From the NCBI GenBank assembly GCA_021234155.1, contig JAJEKV010000025.1, positions 6,183,310 to 6,247,309 on the forward strand: a DNA stretch of 64,000 nt, in the 5' to 3' direction. Numbering within the stretch: the stretch's first letter is position 1; each line of letters begins with the position of its first letter. Both the position numbers and the translations under genes were made by a program. Below the pieces are notes generated by a model. It searched no databases. It saw only the letters and a list, made by a program, of their open reading frames with translations, and was not told where the DNA came from. This document shows, piece by piece, positions 33,724 to 45,089 of this stretch. Origin of the DNA: Isoetes taiwanensis (Eukaryota; Streptophyta; Lycopodiopsida; Isoetales; Isoetaceae).

Positions 33724-33855
33724 CATGCAATGTAAAGTTGGTGGGGGAAGGACCCACTTCAGCAATGTAAAGTGGTGGGGGCAGGACCCATCTGGGTGTG
33801 TTGTAAAGTGTCACATGTCCGATAGGACGCTGCCTTGTGGCGTGACGTTAAAATC
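33724..33855 (+). mobile_element. 3' body of the composite SINE family, + strand copy
   Basis: ATGCAATGTAAAGTTGGTGG is followed by a repeat of AGCAATGTAAAGTGGTGG, then GTGTCACATGTCC, then GTGGCGTGACGTTAAAA. The last 17 nt are identical to the 3' end of the composite element at 16161-16178 (- strand), and the order of the other words is the same. I find no clear 5S or tRNA module upstream, so this copy is 5'-truncated or its head has decayed. The tail after TTAAAA is CT-rich (CTCTTCTTCCTATAATAG). Confidence 0.7.
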
Positions 33856-33859
33856 TCTT

Positions 33860-34642
33860 CTTCCTATAATAGTTCAACGTATACTTTTTTAAAATATTAT
33901 AAAAGCCCTTTTATATGTCACAATGCCTTTATGAAGGATCATGCGATAATCTTTTACCGATTGATCCGCCTTCGATCCCGCAAATAACTAATCCCCTCCC
34001 CGTGATCCTGCTTAATCATGCTAATTAAAAGGTAAATCGCTACAGCTTTAGGGATGATTTTGTTGATCTTGCATCTCTCGATACACGCGACCGCCGTGCT
34101 TTCTGCATCTACTTCCGATCCTCTTCACCCATTCCCGACTATCCTAACCGACATCCCATCTGATTCCGTGGAAAATCAAGGGAGAAAACCCAACCACAAA
34201 AAAGCTATAATTTTTCTTATAAGGGGTCGCAGTTTTGCGCAGTAACTGCACAGTAAGGTGGAATCTCATCCTCCGGGATCACACCTCTAGCCTCCGAGAT
34301 CACATCTTTAGGATCCCCCAATCCAGAGTAAAAGTATTCTACCCTCTTTATGAATGGTTGGTTTGGTTGTAAGCCTCTTCAATTGTATCACGGCGCCATT
34401 TAAGTTGTTTGATTCATCTTTTGAAGTATTAAGGCCTTCATTTAGTGATATCTTTCTTGTCATGACCCTTTCCGTAATTTCAATGGTCCTCCCTTAGAGA
34501 AGTGCCTCCCATATGGATAGTATTTTGAGTACTTGCCTTTACATTACTGGGCTACATTGTAAATATTGTTTTCTAGCTTTACCATTTTCCTATAGCACTT
34601 CCACTATGGATCACTCCCCCGTGCTTGTGTCATAATAATAAT
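33860..34642. other. Intergenic sequence, nothing recognised
   Basis: The 63-codon frame at 34054 looks like a secretory leader by composition (MILLILHLSIHATAVLSA), but it has no continuation or family signature. Confidence 0.3.
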
Positions 34643-35480
34643 GTGCTCCTAATGTTAAAGAATACCACGATTCCTAGTATTTTCAGTCTTTTGGAAAATG
34701 ATAAAGTGGAATTAGAGACATGTGTTAAGACTTTGAGTGAATGTAGGGATATTAGATTGGCTAGTGCTGAGTAATATCACCTTACTCCAAGAAGTGTTGG
34801 TGGTCTTTTATCTAGCACTATGAACTTGAAAACATGTGATGTTAATCTAATGAAGAGAATTTCTAGAAATTATGTGAATGAGGTCGTGGATAAGCAAAAT
34901 GATCCAACATTATTATGTAAGAAGTCTCCCATGCCTATGGTACCAGACGAGTTGTGGAACTTCTGTGAAACTGTGGGAACTACGTACTTATAGCCTGTTG
35001 GCACCTATACCTCTTGATGCATATTTTTATTTTGGTAGGTTGAGGGCTCATTATCAACCTACCAATTGATAGATAAATATACTAGTTTCGCTAAAAATGG
35101 TGCATACATTATTGAAAATGATATCCCACTTAAGAATTTCAATTTCACTATGGCTCATCCTAGCAAATGTCCATCAAAACCTGTGGTTATAAATGTTAAA
35201 AGCCCGGGGGATGCATTTTTTCAAATCATGTGGATGCATAGAGTGACCAAAAACACCCCTGTATACGATTTTTTGAAAAGAAAATTCGACCCCTTCCATA
35301 CAAAATTTACCCCAAGTATATAGTGGCTAAAAACCCCCCTAACTCATATGTATATCAGTACATAAAATGGGTCGAAAAACCTCCCACGAGTCACCGTGCA
35401 TATTGGTGGCGGCAATCTACAAAGGGAACTCATGCCAGCATGGAATTGGCAACCGCAAGAATAGAGGCGATCCGCATCTC
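34643..35480 (+). repeat. Dispersed duplicate A of an unrecognised 0.8-kb segment
   Basis: It matches 47223-48045 over nearly its whole length, same strand, mostly identical. Both copies contain fragments such as LETC-KTLSECRDIRLASAE, a stop (TAA in GCTGAGTAATATC), CDVNLMKRIS and KKSPMPMVPDELW in + strand frames. In this copy a 85-codon frame (35066-35323) stays open. A shared in-frame stop suggests the ancestor was already noncoding here or was read in another frame. Family unknown; possibly an LTR-element gag region. Confidence 0.75.
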
Positions 35481-36632
35481 TAGTCGCTTGGTATTACAGA
35501 TTCATGAATTACGCAAATACTTTTCCGCAAATGGTAGTGAGATGCTAAAAGGAAAGGTTATATAGGATCGCTTTTCACCCTCCGCCTCCCGGCTCCCAGC
35601 ACCTCCCCGAGCCCAGTGGGCTAGTTCCCGCCAGGGCGTAGTGTGATGACGGGGAGGCAGGATGGTGGCGCCCGTCAGAGAGTTGCCCGGAAAGGAAAGT
35701 TCCCCAGAGCATGCCTCGACGGTGAGGCACCTAACGGCGATTTCAGCTGCTCAGCGCCGCCTCGCCTCGCTGGCTGGGCGCGCTTTTGCCACCCAAATGG
35801 GAAGAGGTGTTATTGCCCGGTGCGCTCGCAAGCCCTCGTTCAAGGAGGTATATTGCTAGCAATAACTTTGATGCAGTCATCCCGGCAACAAGCCCCGCAG
35901 TGGTTTTGAACCGCCGCGGGTGCTATGGTTGTCTGCGGGCTTCACCTTGTTCTCGCCAGAATCGGTCCCGCTTGTACTTCTGTGGTCCTGAAGTAACTTA
36001 TTGGGATATTAAAGTTTTTCCTTCCTTTCATTTAAAGATGTTTTGTATTGTCACGCTGTGAATAATGGATGGATAACTAGATTTAGAGATAGAGCGTTAG
36101 TTTTTTGGCTTTTGATTCCTCGTGTAGTCTTCCCTGTCTACCGCGGTTTCCTTATCCTGAGCTATGACATCTCACCATATATGTAACAAAACCCGCCCAG
36201 CCTTGTTGTGGTTTCTTTGGACGGCAGGGTGCTGAGCTCCAACCACCGAGGCATGGCGGCCTATAGTCATATGGTTACAAGGGCCTGACTTGAGGTGTTT
36301 ATTGCCAGAGCGAAACCCGTATGTCCGCTGCCGCGCCGCCAAATGATAATGTATCAACTGAATGCGCAATTCATGAAACAAAACCATCTTTCAATTTTAC
36401 TATAACTTACAAAACCAGTCTGCTTTCAAGGGCAAGAGCATCCTGAAAGTAAAAATTGTTAGCAATGTTAGTACAGCTCAAATTCTGCTCTAGATATACC
36501 AAAATGGCAATGCGCTATCGCAAGGGTTTCACGCCAGTAGCATTACACAAAAGAGGTTATTGACTTATCATCCTGACAAGCCAAAAGAACTTCGTTAGTT
36601 GACTTCCGTCAGGGTTTCAGAACAATGGTTTT
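35481..36632. other. Unassigned sequence with a GC-rich island
   Basis: From about 35565 to 35990 the sequence is clearly GC-richer than its surroundings (CCTCCGCCTCCCGG, CCGCCGCGGGTG), with overlapping small + frames and no recognisable product. The rest is ordinary. It could be part of another GC-rich LINE, like the one starting at 36633. Confidence 0.4.
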
Positions 36633-38650
36633 ATCGCCCAACGAGACCAATCGGCCTATGGGACCTCTGACATCGTCTGGTTAAAACCCCTACCAAGGGT
36701 TTCAGGAAAACCGCAGAATAAAGAATGCCAAACCGTATGGGCATAAGCATCATCAAGGAAAGAAAATGTGCTGTACATGTCATGGCGTTCGGTGACATAG
36801 CCGATCTCGTGATGTCCATGACCTCCGGCGATCCTAGCATCCGCACGGGATGCCGTGGCTCACACGTCAAGTGCTGGGAAGCGGCTACGCCGGGTTGCGC
36901 TCGACCAACATGCCATCCCACTTGATCATAAGGCCGGCAACTTTGAAGGGGCGAGATTCATCCTCACAGACTCCCATTTGGCAAGATTGATGTAGCCCCC
37001 GGCCTCACGTGGCTCCTCACCAATCCATCTCGGCCTGGGTCTCTAATCAAGATGATGCCCCTCGCGGCGAATGGAGGCGCAACTGAGTCTCCAAGCGCCT
37101 TTCTATGGGCAAGGAAGCATTGTGGGCCCGCCCAATGTGGGATTTGGCGTGGCGCCTGTGTAGTGCCTGCCTTGGGACCTCGTGTTTCAAGGGCGGCCGG
37201 CATCCCAAAGTCACGGTGAAGCATCAAGATATTGCCTCAAGCTTAGTGGCGACCCACTGCTTCAGACATGCATGCACCTGCCCGCGACATTCCACCTCAT
37301 CCATTAGAGCCTCTTTTCCGCAGCCCTTGAGGCGTGCTGTGTCCCCCACTGCCATGATATAGCTAGTTTTCAGAGACCAGCATCGTCCATGCTGACCCTT
37401 CCTAAAATAGGTCACGTGGCGATCAAGGGCCGCCTCGAAGAGGCAAGCAACCTCGCCCAGAATCTGAGACCCGTGACCACCCCTTAGTGCCCTGCACTTA
37501 AGAAGGTTTCTCTGACCCGCCCAAGCCACCCAAGCAAGGAAGCGAGGATACCACTGGCCCCATACTTCCACCCCAGATAAAGGAGTTCACTAAGACTTTG
37601 AACAGGATCATGGTCCAATCATATACCCGGCCTATGACTATTGTTTTGCATTGCATATAAAGTGCTTCCACCCCGCCTGTAATCCAGCCGTGCATGGATG
37701 TGTCCCGCTGAAGGTAGATGAACCCACCCCAAAATATTTTGTATGTGGATGCTACTTCCACATTCCTCCGCCCCTAATCTGGCGAGGGATCCCCTACCGC
37801 GTCATGGAAGATGTATAAGAAACCAATTAGTCTTGGCCGTTGATTAAGACATCGGGTCATTGACAAATGTCCGGCATCGGCATGCTTCGTGGCTGTGCCC
37901 CGGTGTAGCAGAGGTCCACATCATCGCATAGAGATTAACCGCTGATGATCCGGGTAGAGAAGGTGAGCCTGGCCTAATATCGCCAGCTACCCAATTGATC
38001 AATGTAAAGCCCAAACAATGTTGGGGAGAGAGGCATCCCCGGGCGAACCCCGACATTATCAGTTTGAGTTGGCTTGCTCTGGCCAGAACCGACCAGCATC
38101 TTTCATAAAAGCTCCGCATAATCGGTGACTGCAGAATTCAATGAACCCAAATTGCCGTATCTGTCTACATAGTTTTCCCGAGCATGTTGTCAAAATGCCT
38201 GCAAAACCACCCACAGATCCCACTCTGCTGCCTCACCGCTCCTTCAACCGTAGCTCGCGAATGTGGGAAAGATAAGGAATGGAAATTTTATTGAGTGCCT
38301 GTGTGTAATCCCCGCCTGGTGAGGGCCTGTGACTACGCCGCCACCAATAACCGCCGAGAAATCCGCCATACTTGCAAAATTCTAACCGACTATGATTGTT
38401 TCGGTAATTTGGCAACACCCGCCTATAGATGGGAACAACTCACGGCTGTCCACTGCATCGGAAGCCTCAATGCCGCCTTGTTGAATAAGGCGGGTCAAAG
38501 ATCGTATTATGGACCGGCCCCGCCCACTACACCGCATGCCATCCAGTCCGGCTTTCCGCCATCGCAAGACGCCGCGGCCTTGTTCCACGCCCGAACTGTG
38601 ATTTCGCCATCGGGCCTTCTTGCAAGTAATGTAGAGGTGAGCTTCACAAT
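36633..38650 (-). mobile_element. Decayed LINE (RT and 3' end), antisense
   Basis: On the - strand the RT motif-B region reads GVRPGMPLSPTLFGLYID across a frameshift (38067-38000), the usual GV-QGCPLSPTLFGLYID of one plant LINE group. It is preceded by a worn motif A near 38200 and followed by a decayed YADD region. The C-terminal part (37571-37224) resembles the end of LINE ORF2. The 3' end at 36633-36660 reads GGCCGATTGGTCTCGTTGGG, then CGATAAAACC, matching the short tail insertions at 31000 and 31510 and, loosely, the SINE tail. Many stops and shifts. A partial copy lies at 28010. Confidence 0.75.
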
Positions 38651-39705
38651 TCTAACATAGACTACATTTAAGATGATTGCAAGCTTACCCTCAATTGATT
38701 CAAATTTTATAGCAAAACCAAGATATCAATGTTGTCCCAATTTCACAATGTAAGATGTAGAGGACAACTTCAAGAAGAAATTCTATGTTTTATCCATAGC
38801 ATTTATTAGAAAGACTTGGTGGTAATTTTATCGCTTAACCCGGCCAAAAAAACAAACGAGGACATATCAAATCGAATGCTAACGTGACAGAAATAAAACC
38901 ATCTCAATCTAAAAGCTCATCAAAGAGGCAAAGGGCATCCGCTGAAAATCAAAAGACAAATTTACCTACATATGTCAAAACGTCAAAATTTAAACGTAAT
39001 CGGGTTCAGGCGGGGTTTCACTAGTGTCACAAAAAGGCATTACATAGAGGTGGCTTCAATATTGTAGACAAAGAATATATTCTCATTCCCATGACTTTTG
39101 TTAGCCTGGACTTACAAATAGAGAGATGCTTCATAATCCCAGAATAGACTATATTCAACGAAACAAGTGGTTCCTGCAAACTTCCCATCATGCCTTATAA
39201 ACTATTTCGTTTATTTTTGGCAACCATGGTATTCTAACAATTACTTCATCTAATTTAATTCAAAGCGATCACTTTCAGCAATAGGCATAGCCTCAGGTTT
39301 TAAAAGGACGACGACTGCACCGACGTGCACCGTTTTGCCCAAAACCTGAGCCGGTCTAGTTCTTCATGATATAAGCATGATCGTATAATGATGTGCTCGG
39401 ATTCAAAAATCCCATCGATGGATATCTTGCACTGCACGCAAGACCCGGGCCCATGGATTTATTGAACAATCTCGCACAATGACAACCTGGACGGCCTGAT
39501 AAAACCTACGATTGAGCCTACAATTCCCAATTGGCAGCGGATATTTATCCGTCATATCTCAAAGTAAATAACAAAGGAAACTAATAGATTGAGGTTGAAT
39601 CTCCAAAGTCGGTAATACCACTAGTGCTATTGGTTGATGGAAGAATTTAAATGTACTTGTATAAAGTTCTTGGACATTCTTGATCAAATGCCTCTGGCTA
39701 TCATT
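38651..39705. other. Intergenic sequence, nothing recognised
   Basis: No gene is supported. It ends at the left border of the copia element; bases 39701-39705 (TCATT) form one half of its target duplication. Confidence 0.4.
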
Positions 39706-40038
39706 TGTCAACACACCTACACAAAATAAAATGTTCAAAATTGCATACACGTTGAAGGGCAAATGACAAGTGAAGCAGTCCGGATGCGATGGAGATGCAG
39801 CTGGCACTGCGAAAAGAAAAGCAGCTCTAAAAGGTGGCAGAGAGTTGGAAAACTGTGAAGAAGCGATCAAGAGTGCATTTTGACGATCCGAAGGTGCATC
39901 GCTGGTCTCGCAGGAGAGCGGTGAGATCGTGGTTCCCGGAAGCAAGACGGCGGCGACTCGATAAGCTGGTCAAGCCGTGATTGTTACCACCACCCATTAG
40001 AGGTACCTGCATCTTAATATTTGTATTCTATTTCATCA
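39706..40038 (+). repeat. 5' LTR of the copia element
   Basis: It begins TGTCAACACACC and ends TTTCATCA. It matches the 3' LTR in order: ACAAAATAAAATGTTC, ATGACAAGTGAAG, GAAGGTGCATCGCTGGTCT, GAGATCGTGGTTCC, TTAATATTTGTATTCTATTT. The antisense frame of 128 codons in it is a shadow. Confidence 0.9.
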
Positions 40039-41299
40039 AGGGTATCGTAGAATCGCATCCCTCGGGCCTCCTCAAGTCAAGTTTTGAAAGCACTTAAGGG
40101 AAAGAACCTGCCTGATGAATCAGGCCGAGGCCCACTGGCCAGGAGTTGCAATCGATATAGACCGACTTGTTTTGGGTTGTCAAAAGTGAGAACCTGGCGA
40201 TACAAACGCCAGGCCCTGAGAATAAATTGAGGCGCTCTTGGCTGAGACGTGACATCACTGCCCAAATATTGGGAAGCCTCAGTGTCTTGATCTCGGGAAA
40301 GTGAGTGGGTGGAGCATAGAGGATCCGGGCTGCGGAGTTTGGCCACAGTAAGACGGCTTAAGTCTCGCGCCCTCCTTGCAGGGATTTATCTTAGCATCCG
40401 GGCCGCATGATTCTAAGTATTTAAGACGCCTGGCTTGTGAGTTTTGCGCTGGAAGAATATCCGGGCCGTGAACTCAGAGCTGGAGTTTGCTGCATTCTAG
40501 AGGTGTGGGGTTTATATATTGCCGCGCACAAGAAGTCATCATGGCAAGCGCGTATGTATATTGTCGCAAAGGCTTGGGGAAAATAGGTGGAGACGGATCG
40601 TGAAGGTCGACAAGTTTAAATACAGTAAGGAGATAGCACTTGAAAGCAGAAATTAACAACTGGAGCAAGTTTGGTCTTACACAAAGGAGTAAATGTATTG
40701 ACCCTAGATTGTGGTCGTGAGGTTACCGCTAGAATTCATGCCAGGCTGCCACGGAGCCAAAGGTGGAGAGGCCTCGAGTAGTTCAGCTAAATGGGGAAAT
40801 TGGAATACTTGGAGGAAGTCCGGACGAGGAAACTTTGAATTATTATAGTTGTAAACCCTGCTGTCAATGCCAAATGCATTGTATGTACTGTATGTTCTTT
40901 AATTTATTATCAAGAGTAAATCTAGTAGACGAAGTGGTTTTCATGGAGTTGAGATTTCACAAAGACCTGGGTTAAAATTTAGCAAAAAGAGGGTGAAAAT
41001 ATCAGAGGCTCAAAGAAACCCGGAATCCATTTGAGCTGAACCCAGAAACCAATAACAAAGAGACCACATAATACGGCCTGGCATCTGGAGAACGGTTTTA
41101 CGCAACTATAACGATTAAACTGGCAATAACCTGTCAGGACGGACCTCCAAACAGAAGACATGGAACATGAACTTGCATGCCAGTGCTGTGCTAGACTCCA
41201 AAAATGAAGCGACATCTGTCGCTGAGTTGGTGCATTCCGGCTGGGCGTGACCCATGCAAGGGCCGTGTAGTCCTGGAGGCAAGGTTTATTTTGCTACAC

Positions 41300-42760
41300 G
41301 AGCATGACTTCAGACGCACAAAGTGTTATTATTCTGCTGCTCGAAGATCAAGTATTCAATGCTTTCCACCTTTTATGTCGCAGAGGTGGAACGTGAGACA
41401 TCTTCACGTAAAATCATCAGTCACGATTCGTGAAGCACACAGTCAAGTGAATTTATAAGATTTTGTCGACAAGAATTAAGAGGCAAAGATACATACCGTT
41501 ATACACCCTCAAAATAATGGTGTTTTGTACGTAAAATCGCACCATTATGGATGTATGTTGAAGCATGTCGCGGATTACCCAATTACCTCATGGGAGAAGC
41601 AAAGAGCTTACCGCTATATACGTAATGCTGCCAACAAATGCTTTGAAGGAGGTGTTCCCGAGGGAAATATGGTCCGAAAAGACAATCAAGGAAACGACAG
41701 AAGATGTATGGGTGTCCGCCTATGTTAGTTCCGAAGAGTCGCTGTGAGGAATGGGATTATTTGAAGTATCTGTAATTTTAGTAGGGTATGATGAGGTGAA
41801 AACTAATGGCTATAGGCTTTATGTGACCTGAAGAATAATAAAAATACATCGCTAGCAGACGCATTTGATGAAACAACATTGTATAAGGATAGGGAAGTGT
41901 TTAACGAAGCAAGAAAGCAGAATGGTGCCGAGAGAATTTTTGAAGAGGATACAGAAAGGAAAAGGAGGAAGTATGAAAGCAAACAACCGCTATGGATGAC
42001 TCCGGGACAAGCGGAACCTGATGAGGTGCATGAGATCGAGGAGGTCGTGAAAGGCCTTCAGAGCAGAACTCCCTTTGATACGTAACTATGGCGTAACAAA
42101 GAGAGAGCCAAAGCCAAAGCCGTATGTCGTGGTGTTGTAGAGCCAAAAACAATGGAGCAGAATAGGTCCGACGCAAGATGAAGGAAGCAATGGAAGGTGA
42201 ATTGGACTTAAGCAAAATGGAACACAAGGAATTGTGTGGACTAGACCAAAAGACAAGAATGTAGTAGGAAGCAAAATGGTTGTTTAAGATCAAAAGAAAT
42301 GTCGATGGCTCTGGAAAGGCACAAGGCCCTTAGTTGCAAAAGTGGTTACACACGTAGTTTGCATCGACATAAAGCATACCTCACCCATTGTGAAGCCTGC
42401 TGTAAGTGGCAAGGGATGCCGCCGCACCGCGCCTAGAAACATGGACATAGAACACATGGACGCTGTAAGATCGCATTCCTAAAATGGCGATTGAAGAGGA
42501 AATATACATGGAGCAAATTAAGGGTACAAGGAAAAGGCAGTACTAATATGGTTTGCGTGCTATGGATTAAGGCAGCAAGGCAGTGCACGGTGGCGAACAA
42601 GTTCTTGATATCGCTTGGCTTTATAAAGTCAAGACAAGTAATCTATACATGGAAAGAAGGGAGACAAATGCCCATTATGGCATTGTATGTAGATGACCTG
42701 GCCAATAAAGCAATGACAGAGGATGGCCAGATGCAAATGCTATTAAAGAACGCCTAAATG
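41300..42760 (+). pseudogene. copia integrase and reverse transcriptase region
   Basis: Integrase C-terminal words survive in changing frames: TAIYVM, then TNALKEV-P-EIWS, then YDEVKTNGYRLY (about 41600-41820), then THFDETTLYKDREVFNEA-like text (41860-41920). The RT starts with a worn GSK-V and KHTSPIVKPA block (42270-42395). Its catalytic YVDD is intact at 42686-42697 within MALYVDDL. At least five frameshifts or stops separate these pieces, so no functional polyprotein is encoded. Confidence 0.8.
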
Positions 42761-43079
42761 ATGTATGCTCCAGAATCCGTAAAAGTCATGGATGGAAGTC
42801 TGGAGCCTGCAGTGAGCCGTACTCGACACAGAGCAAAGATATCGTAAAAGATAAAAGCAAACAAATTTAGGATGTAAGATTGCAATCCCGCTAAAACCCC
42901 CATTGCGCCTGTAAAGGGATCAGAGGAGATGAGCCCCAAGACCGCATTAGAGATGAAAAGAAATGAAGAAAAGGCCCTATCGCGAGCTAGCTCAAGCTTA
43001 AAACTGCACCAGGCCTGATACGGCTTGCAACAACCTTTGTCGAGGCAACGTATATAATAATAATCCGTATACAACATTG

Positions 43080-43612
43080 ATAGCCAAACGAAGTTTGAGG
43101 TATTTGGGGATCAACATGGCATCCATTTTACACAAAGTGATGGACATGAACTAACAAAGTTGGCGCAGATGCCGATTGGGGAGGACATAGACGACGTAAA
43201 AATCCACATCGTGTGGCACGGTGCAAAATCGAAACACAAAGCAATATCATGGGCATGTAAAAAGTGAATGCGTACAACTGGGCGTCGGCGAATATGTGGC
43301 GCCTCTTAGCGCTTCGAAATTGTATGGCTAAGAAGAATGCTCAAATAGGTCATACGTTAAAAGGAGCCAACTGCGGCTTTCATCAGGATAATAAAGTGAG
43401 TGGCGATGCGCATCCCACATGCCATTCTAGAACCAAACATATTCAGATACATCATCATTTCATAAGGGATAGCAGAAAAGGGAACAGGGAAGTGGGCATA
43501 TCTCGACATTACGAGCAAAGAAAGCACATGCTCACAAAGGCATTATTGATGGAGACAAAGTTGAAATTAGCAAAGGAGCAAGTTGGCATTCTGGAATGTA
43601 CAGGCTGAGGGG
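43080..43612 (+). pseudogene. copia RNase H region
   Basis: The frame at 43264-43608 ends with HSRTKHIQIHHHFIRDS and then LTKALLMETKLKLAKEQVG, the decayed forms of the C-terminal RNase H words SRTKHI-I-HHFIR and LTKAL of copia polyproteins. Earlier catalytic blocks are not intact. The frame runs to the polypurine tract. Confidence 0.8.
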
Positions 43613-43615
43613 AGA

Positions 43616-43965
43616 TGTTGAATACACTTGGCACAAAATAAAATGTTCAGCCTGTACACACGTGGCAGAAGGGCAATGACAAGTGAAGGTCTGATGTGCA
43701 GATGGAGATGGGCTAATTGGCAGAAAAAGGAAAGGTCGAAAAGGTAAGGTGCAGAGAAGGAAAACGGGTGAAGAAGCGTGACGGTAGCAGACGGATTGGA
43801 TCTGAAGGTGCATCGCTGGTCTGCAGGAGAGCAGGAGATCGTGGTTCCTGGAAGCAGATTTGGCAGGCGGTTTTTACCTGGATAAGCTTGGGCTGTCGTG
43901 ATTGGGTTACTGCAGCCGACTCATTGAGGTACTGCAATCTTAATATTTGTATTCTATTTCCATCA
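43616..43965 (+). repeat. 3' LTR of the copia element
   Basis: It begins TGTTGAATACACTTGG directly after the polypurine tract and ends TTTCCATCA. It is 350 bp against 333 bp for the 5' LTR, with many substitutions and small indels between them. Confidence 0.9.
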
Positions 43966-43970
43966 CCATT

Positions 43971-44351
43971 TGGATAGACTTAAGGGGGCCAAATTGTTTA
44001 AAAGATACTACCATAGCAAAGTCCATTTAAAAATCAATTCACATACTTTAAGTTTAGTCCACTGTTTCAACTTAATTACAGACCTATATTACTTAGTCCG
44101 CACCAAGTGTTGAAATTTTCAATGCTATTTCATCCATTTATTTAAGCAACCAAGATCATTTCAAACTTGGCATTACATGTCCATCCGATCTTCAGTCTCC
44201 TACCTATCTTAAGCCCTTGAAATGCAAGAAGTTAAATATTAGATATACAACGCTTACAATCCGTGAAAGAAATAATGTTTATTCAGAAATCAAATGAAGC
44301 AGGAACCTAAGAAATGTTATCTACTTGGCCAAATCAGTCCTTATCGAGCTG
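43971..44351. other. Intergenic sequence downstream of the dirigent gene
   Basis: AT-rich noncoding sequence between the copia 3' border and the (TTCTA)n tract. It contains no signature. If the dirigent gene is expressed, its 3' UTR runs leftwards into this stretch. Confidence 0.4.
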
Positions 44352-44398
44352 TTCTATTCTATTCTATTCTATTCTATTCTATTCTATTCTATTCTATT
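44352..44398. repeat. (TTCTA)n tract overlapping the dirigent stop codon
   Basis: About nine copies of TTCTA on the + strand, i.e. (TAGAA)n on the gene strand. It is the same pentamer as the tails at 17252, 31000 and 31510, but no LINE 3' sequence borders it. The last codons of the dirigent frame lie inside it. Confidence 0.9.
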
Positions 44399-44877
44399 TG
44401 AATGGTGTAATGAATTGTGGCACCGTTGTCATCAGAAGACACGGGTTGAATTGTGGCGAGACCGCGGGCGCCCTCAAAATCACCAGTGCCACCAACTACA
44501 GGAACATATCTGGTAGGCAGGATGATTCTGTTGGTTCCAAGGATGCTCAGAGACCCATTATACTGATCATTTTGCAGAACAGCACTGAAAGAAACGAACA
44601 GAGTTAGGCCATCTAAGGAAGAACAGCTAAAGGAACCTTGCATTCTACCAAGGGCCTTAGAACCAACAGATGGCCCTTCTGTTATTGGATCATCCACAAC
44701 TGCCACCAATCCAAACTGGAGATTTGTTGTGGAGCCCGGGCCTGCAACTTGGAGCACGGTCTTGTTTGCTCCACTGAATGTATCATGTAAATAGAATTCC
44801 AAGGTAGTTTTCTTCAGATCCTTGCACGTTATCAACTTTGGTATGCATAGTACAAACAAAAGCAGAAAAGCATTCAT
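44389..44877 (-). CDS. Dirigent-like protein, probably secreted
   Basis: Dirigent proteins are apoplastic beta-barrel proteins that steer the stereochemistry of phenoxy-radical coupling in lignan and related pathways. They lack oxidase activity themselves. The 162-residue frame starts at MNAFLLLFVLCIPKLITC, a good signal peptide. The longer in-frame Met at 45081 would add 68 polar residues before it and overlaps the promoter, so I prefer the start at 44877. Family blocks follow: LEFYLHDTFSGANKTVLQVA (residues 26-45), FGLVAVVDDPITEGP (55-69), ALGRMQG (75-81), the LFVSFSAVL strand, YNGSLSILG (106-114) and VPVVGGTGDFEGARGLA (125-141). NKT and NGS are potential N-glycosylation sites. The C-terminus IHYTIQIE aligns with the usual final strand but stops a few residues early, inside the satellite tract. 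Single exon, as is usual for the family. Subfamily and substrate cannot be told. Confidence 0.85.
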   Translation of the reverse strand: MNAFLLLFVLCIPKLITCKDLKKTTLEFYLHDTFSGANKTVLQVAGPGSTTNLQFGLVAVVDDPITEGPSVGSKALGRMQGSFSCSSLDGLTLFVSFSAVLQNDQYNGSLSILGTNRIILPTRYVPVVGGTGDFEGARGLATIQPVSSDDNGATIHYTIQIE

Positions 44878-44959
44878 AATTTGTATCAGATATTGGCAAC
44901 TCAGATCAGATGTTTTTTGGCTCTCCCTATTCGATGTATCAGATCCGGAAACGGCTCCT

Positions 44960-45004
44960 TTTATTTTCATCTTGATCTGTATCGGCTGATTCGGTCGACA
45001 CGTG
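44960..45004 (-). promoter_or_regulatory. Putative dirigent promoter (TATA-like and G-box)
   Basis: On the gene strand, GCCACGTGTCG contains a G-box (CACGTG, 44999-45004) in an ABRE-like context. About 30 bp nearer the gene is an AT-rich TATA-like word, GAAAATAAAAGG (44959-44970). The start site would be about 44935, leaving a leader of about 55 nt. CACGTG elements are bound by bZIP and bHLH factors, so stress or ABA control is plausible but is inference. Confidence 0.45.
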
Positions 45005-45089
45005 GCTGTGTTTAATTGGCTGTCTCTTGGCTGACGTGTACAGGCTGGATATGTTTGAATATGCTGCTTGGATAGCCCCACACCATCAA

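Larger units (their letters stand above)
39706..43965 (+). mobile_element. Complete but decayed Ty1/copia retrotransposon
   Basis: The two LTRs (39706-40038 and 43616-43965) are similar throughout, start TGT and end CATCA. Flanks TCATT and CCATT fit a 5-bp target duplication with one change. A worn primer-binding site (GGTATCGTAGA) follows the 5' LTR, and a purine tract (TGAGGGGAG, 43606-43614) precedes the 3' LTR. The interior holds an unclear gag region (40040-41300), integrase (about 41300-42090), RT (42240-42760) and RNase H (43080-43600), in copia order. LTR divergence with indels and many stops indicate an old insertion. Confidence 0.9.

Noticed and set aside
39559-39945. 128-codon antisense ORF as a gene
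   Set aside because: It lies in the 5' LTR of the copia element, and the 3' LTR shows a similar antisense shadow.
44878-45081. N-terminal extension of the dirigent protein to the Met at 45081
   Set aside because: The extra 68 residues are polar, would bury the signal peptide, and overlap the TATA-like and G-box region.
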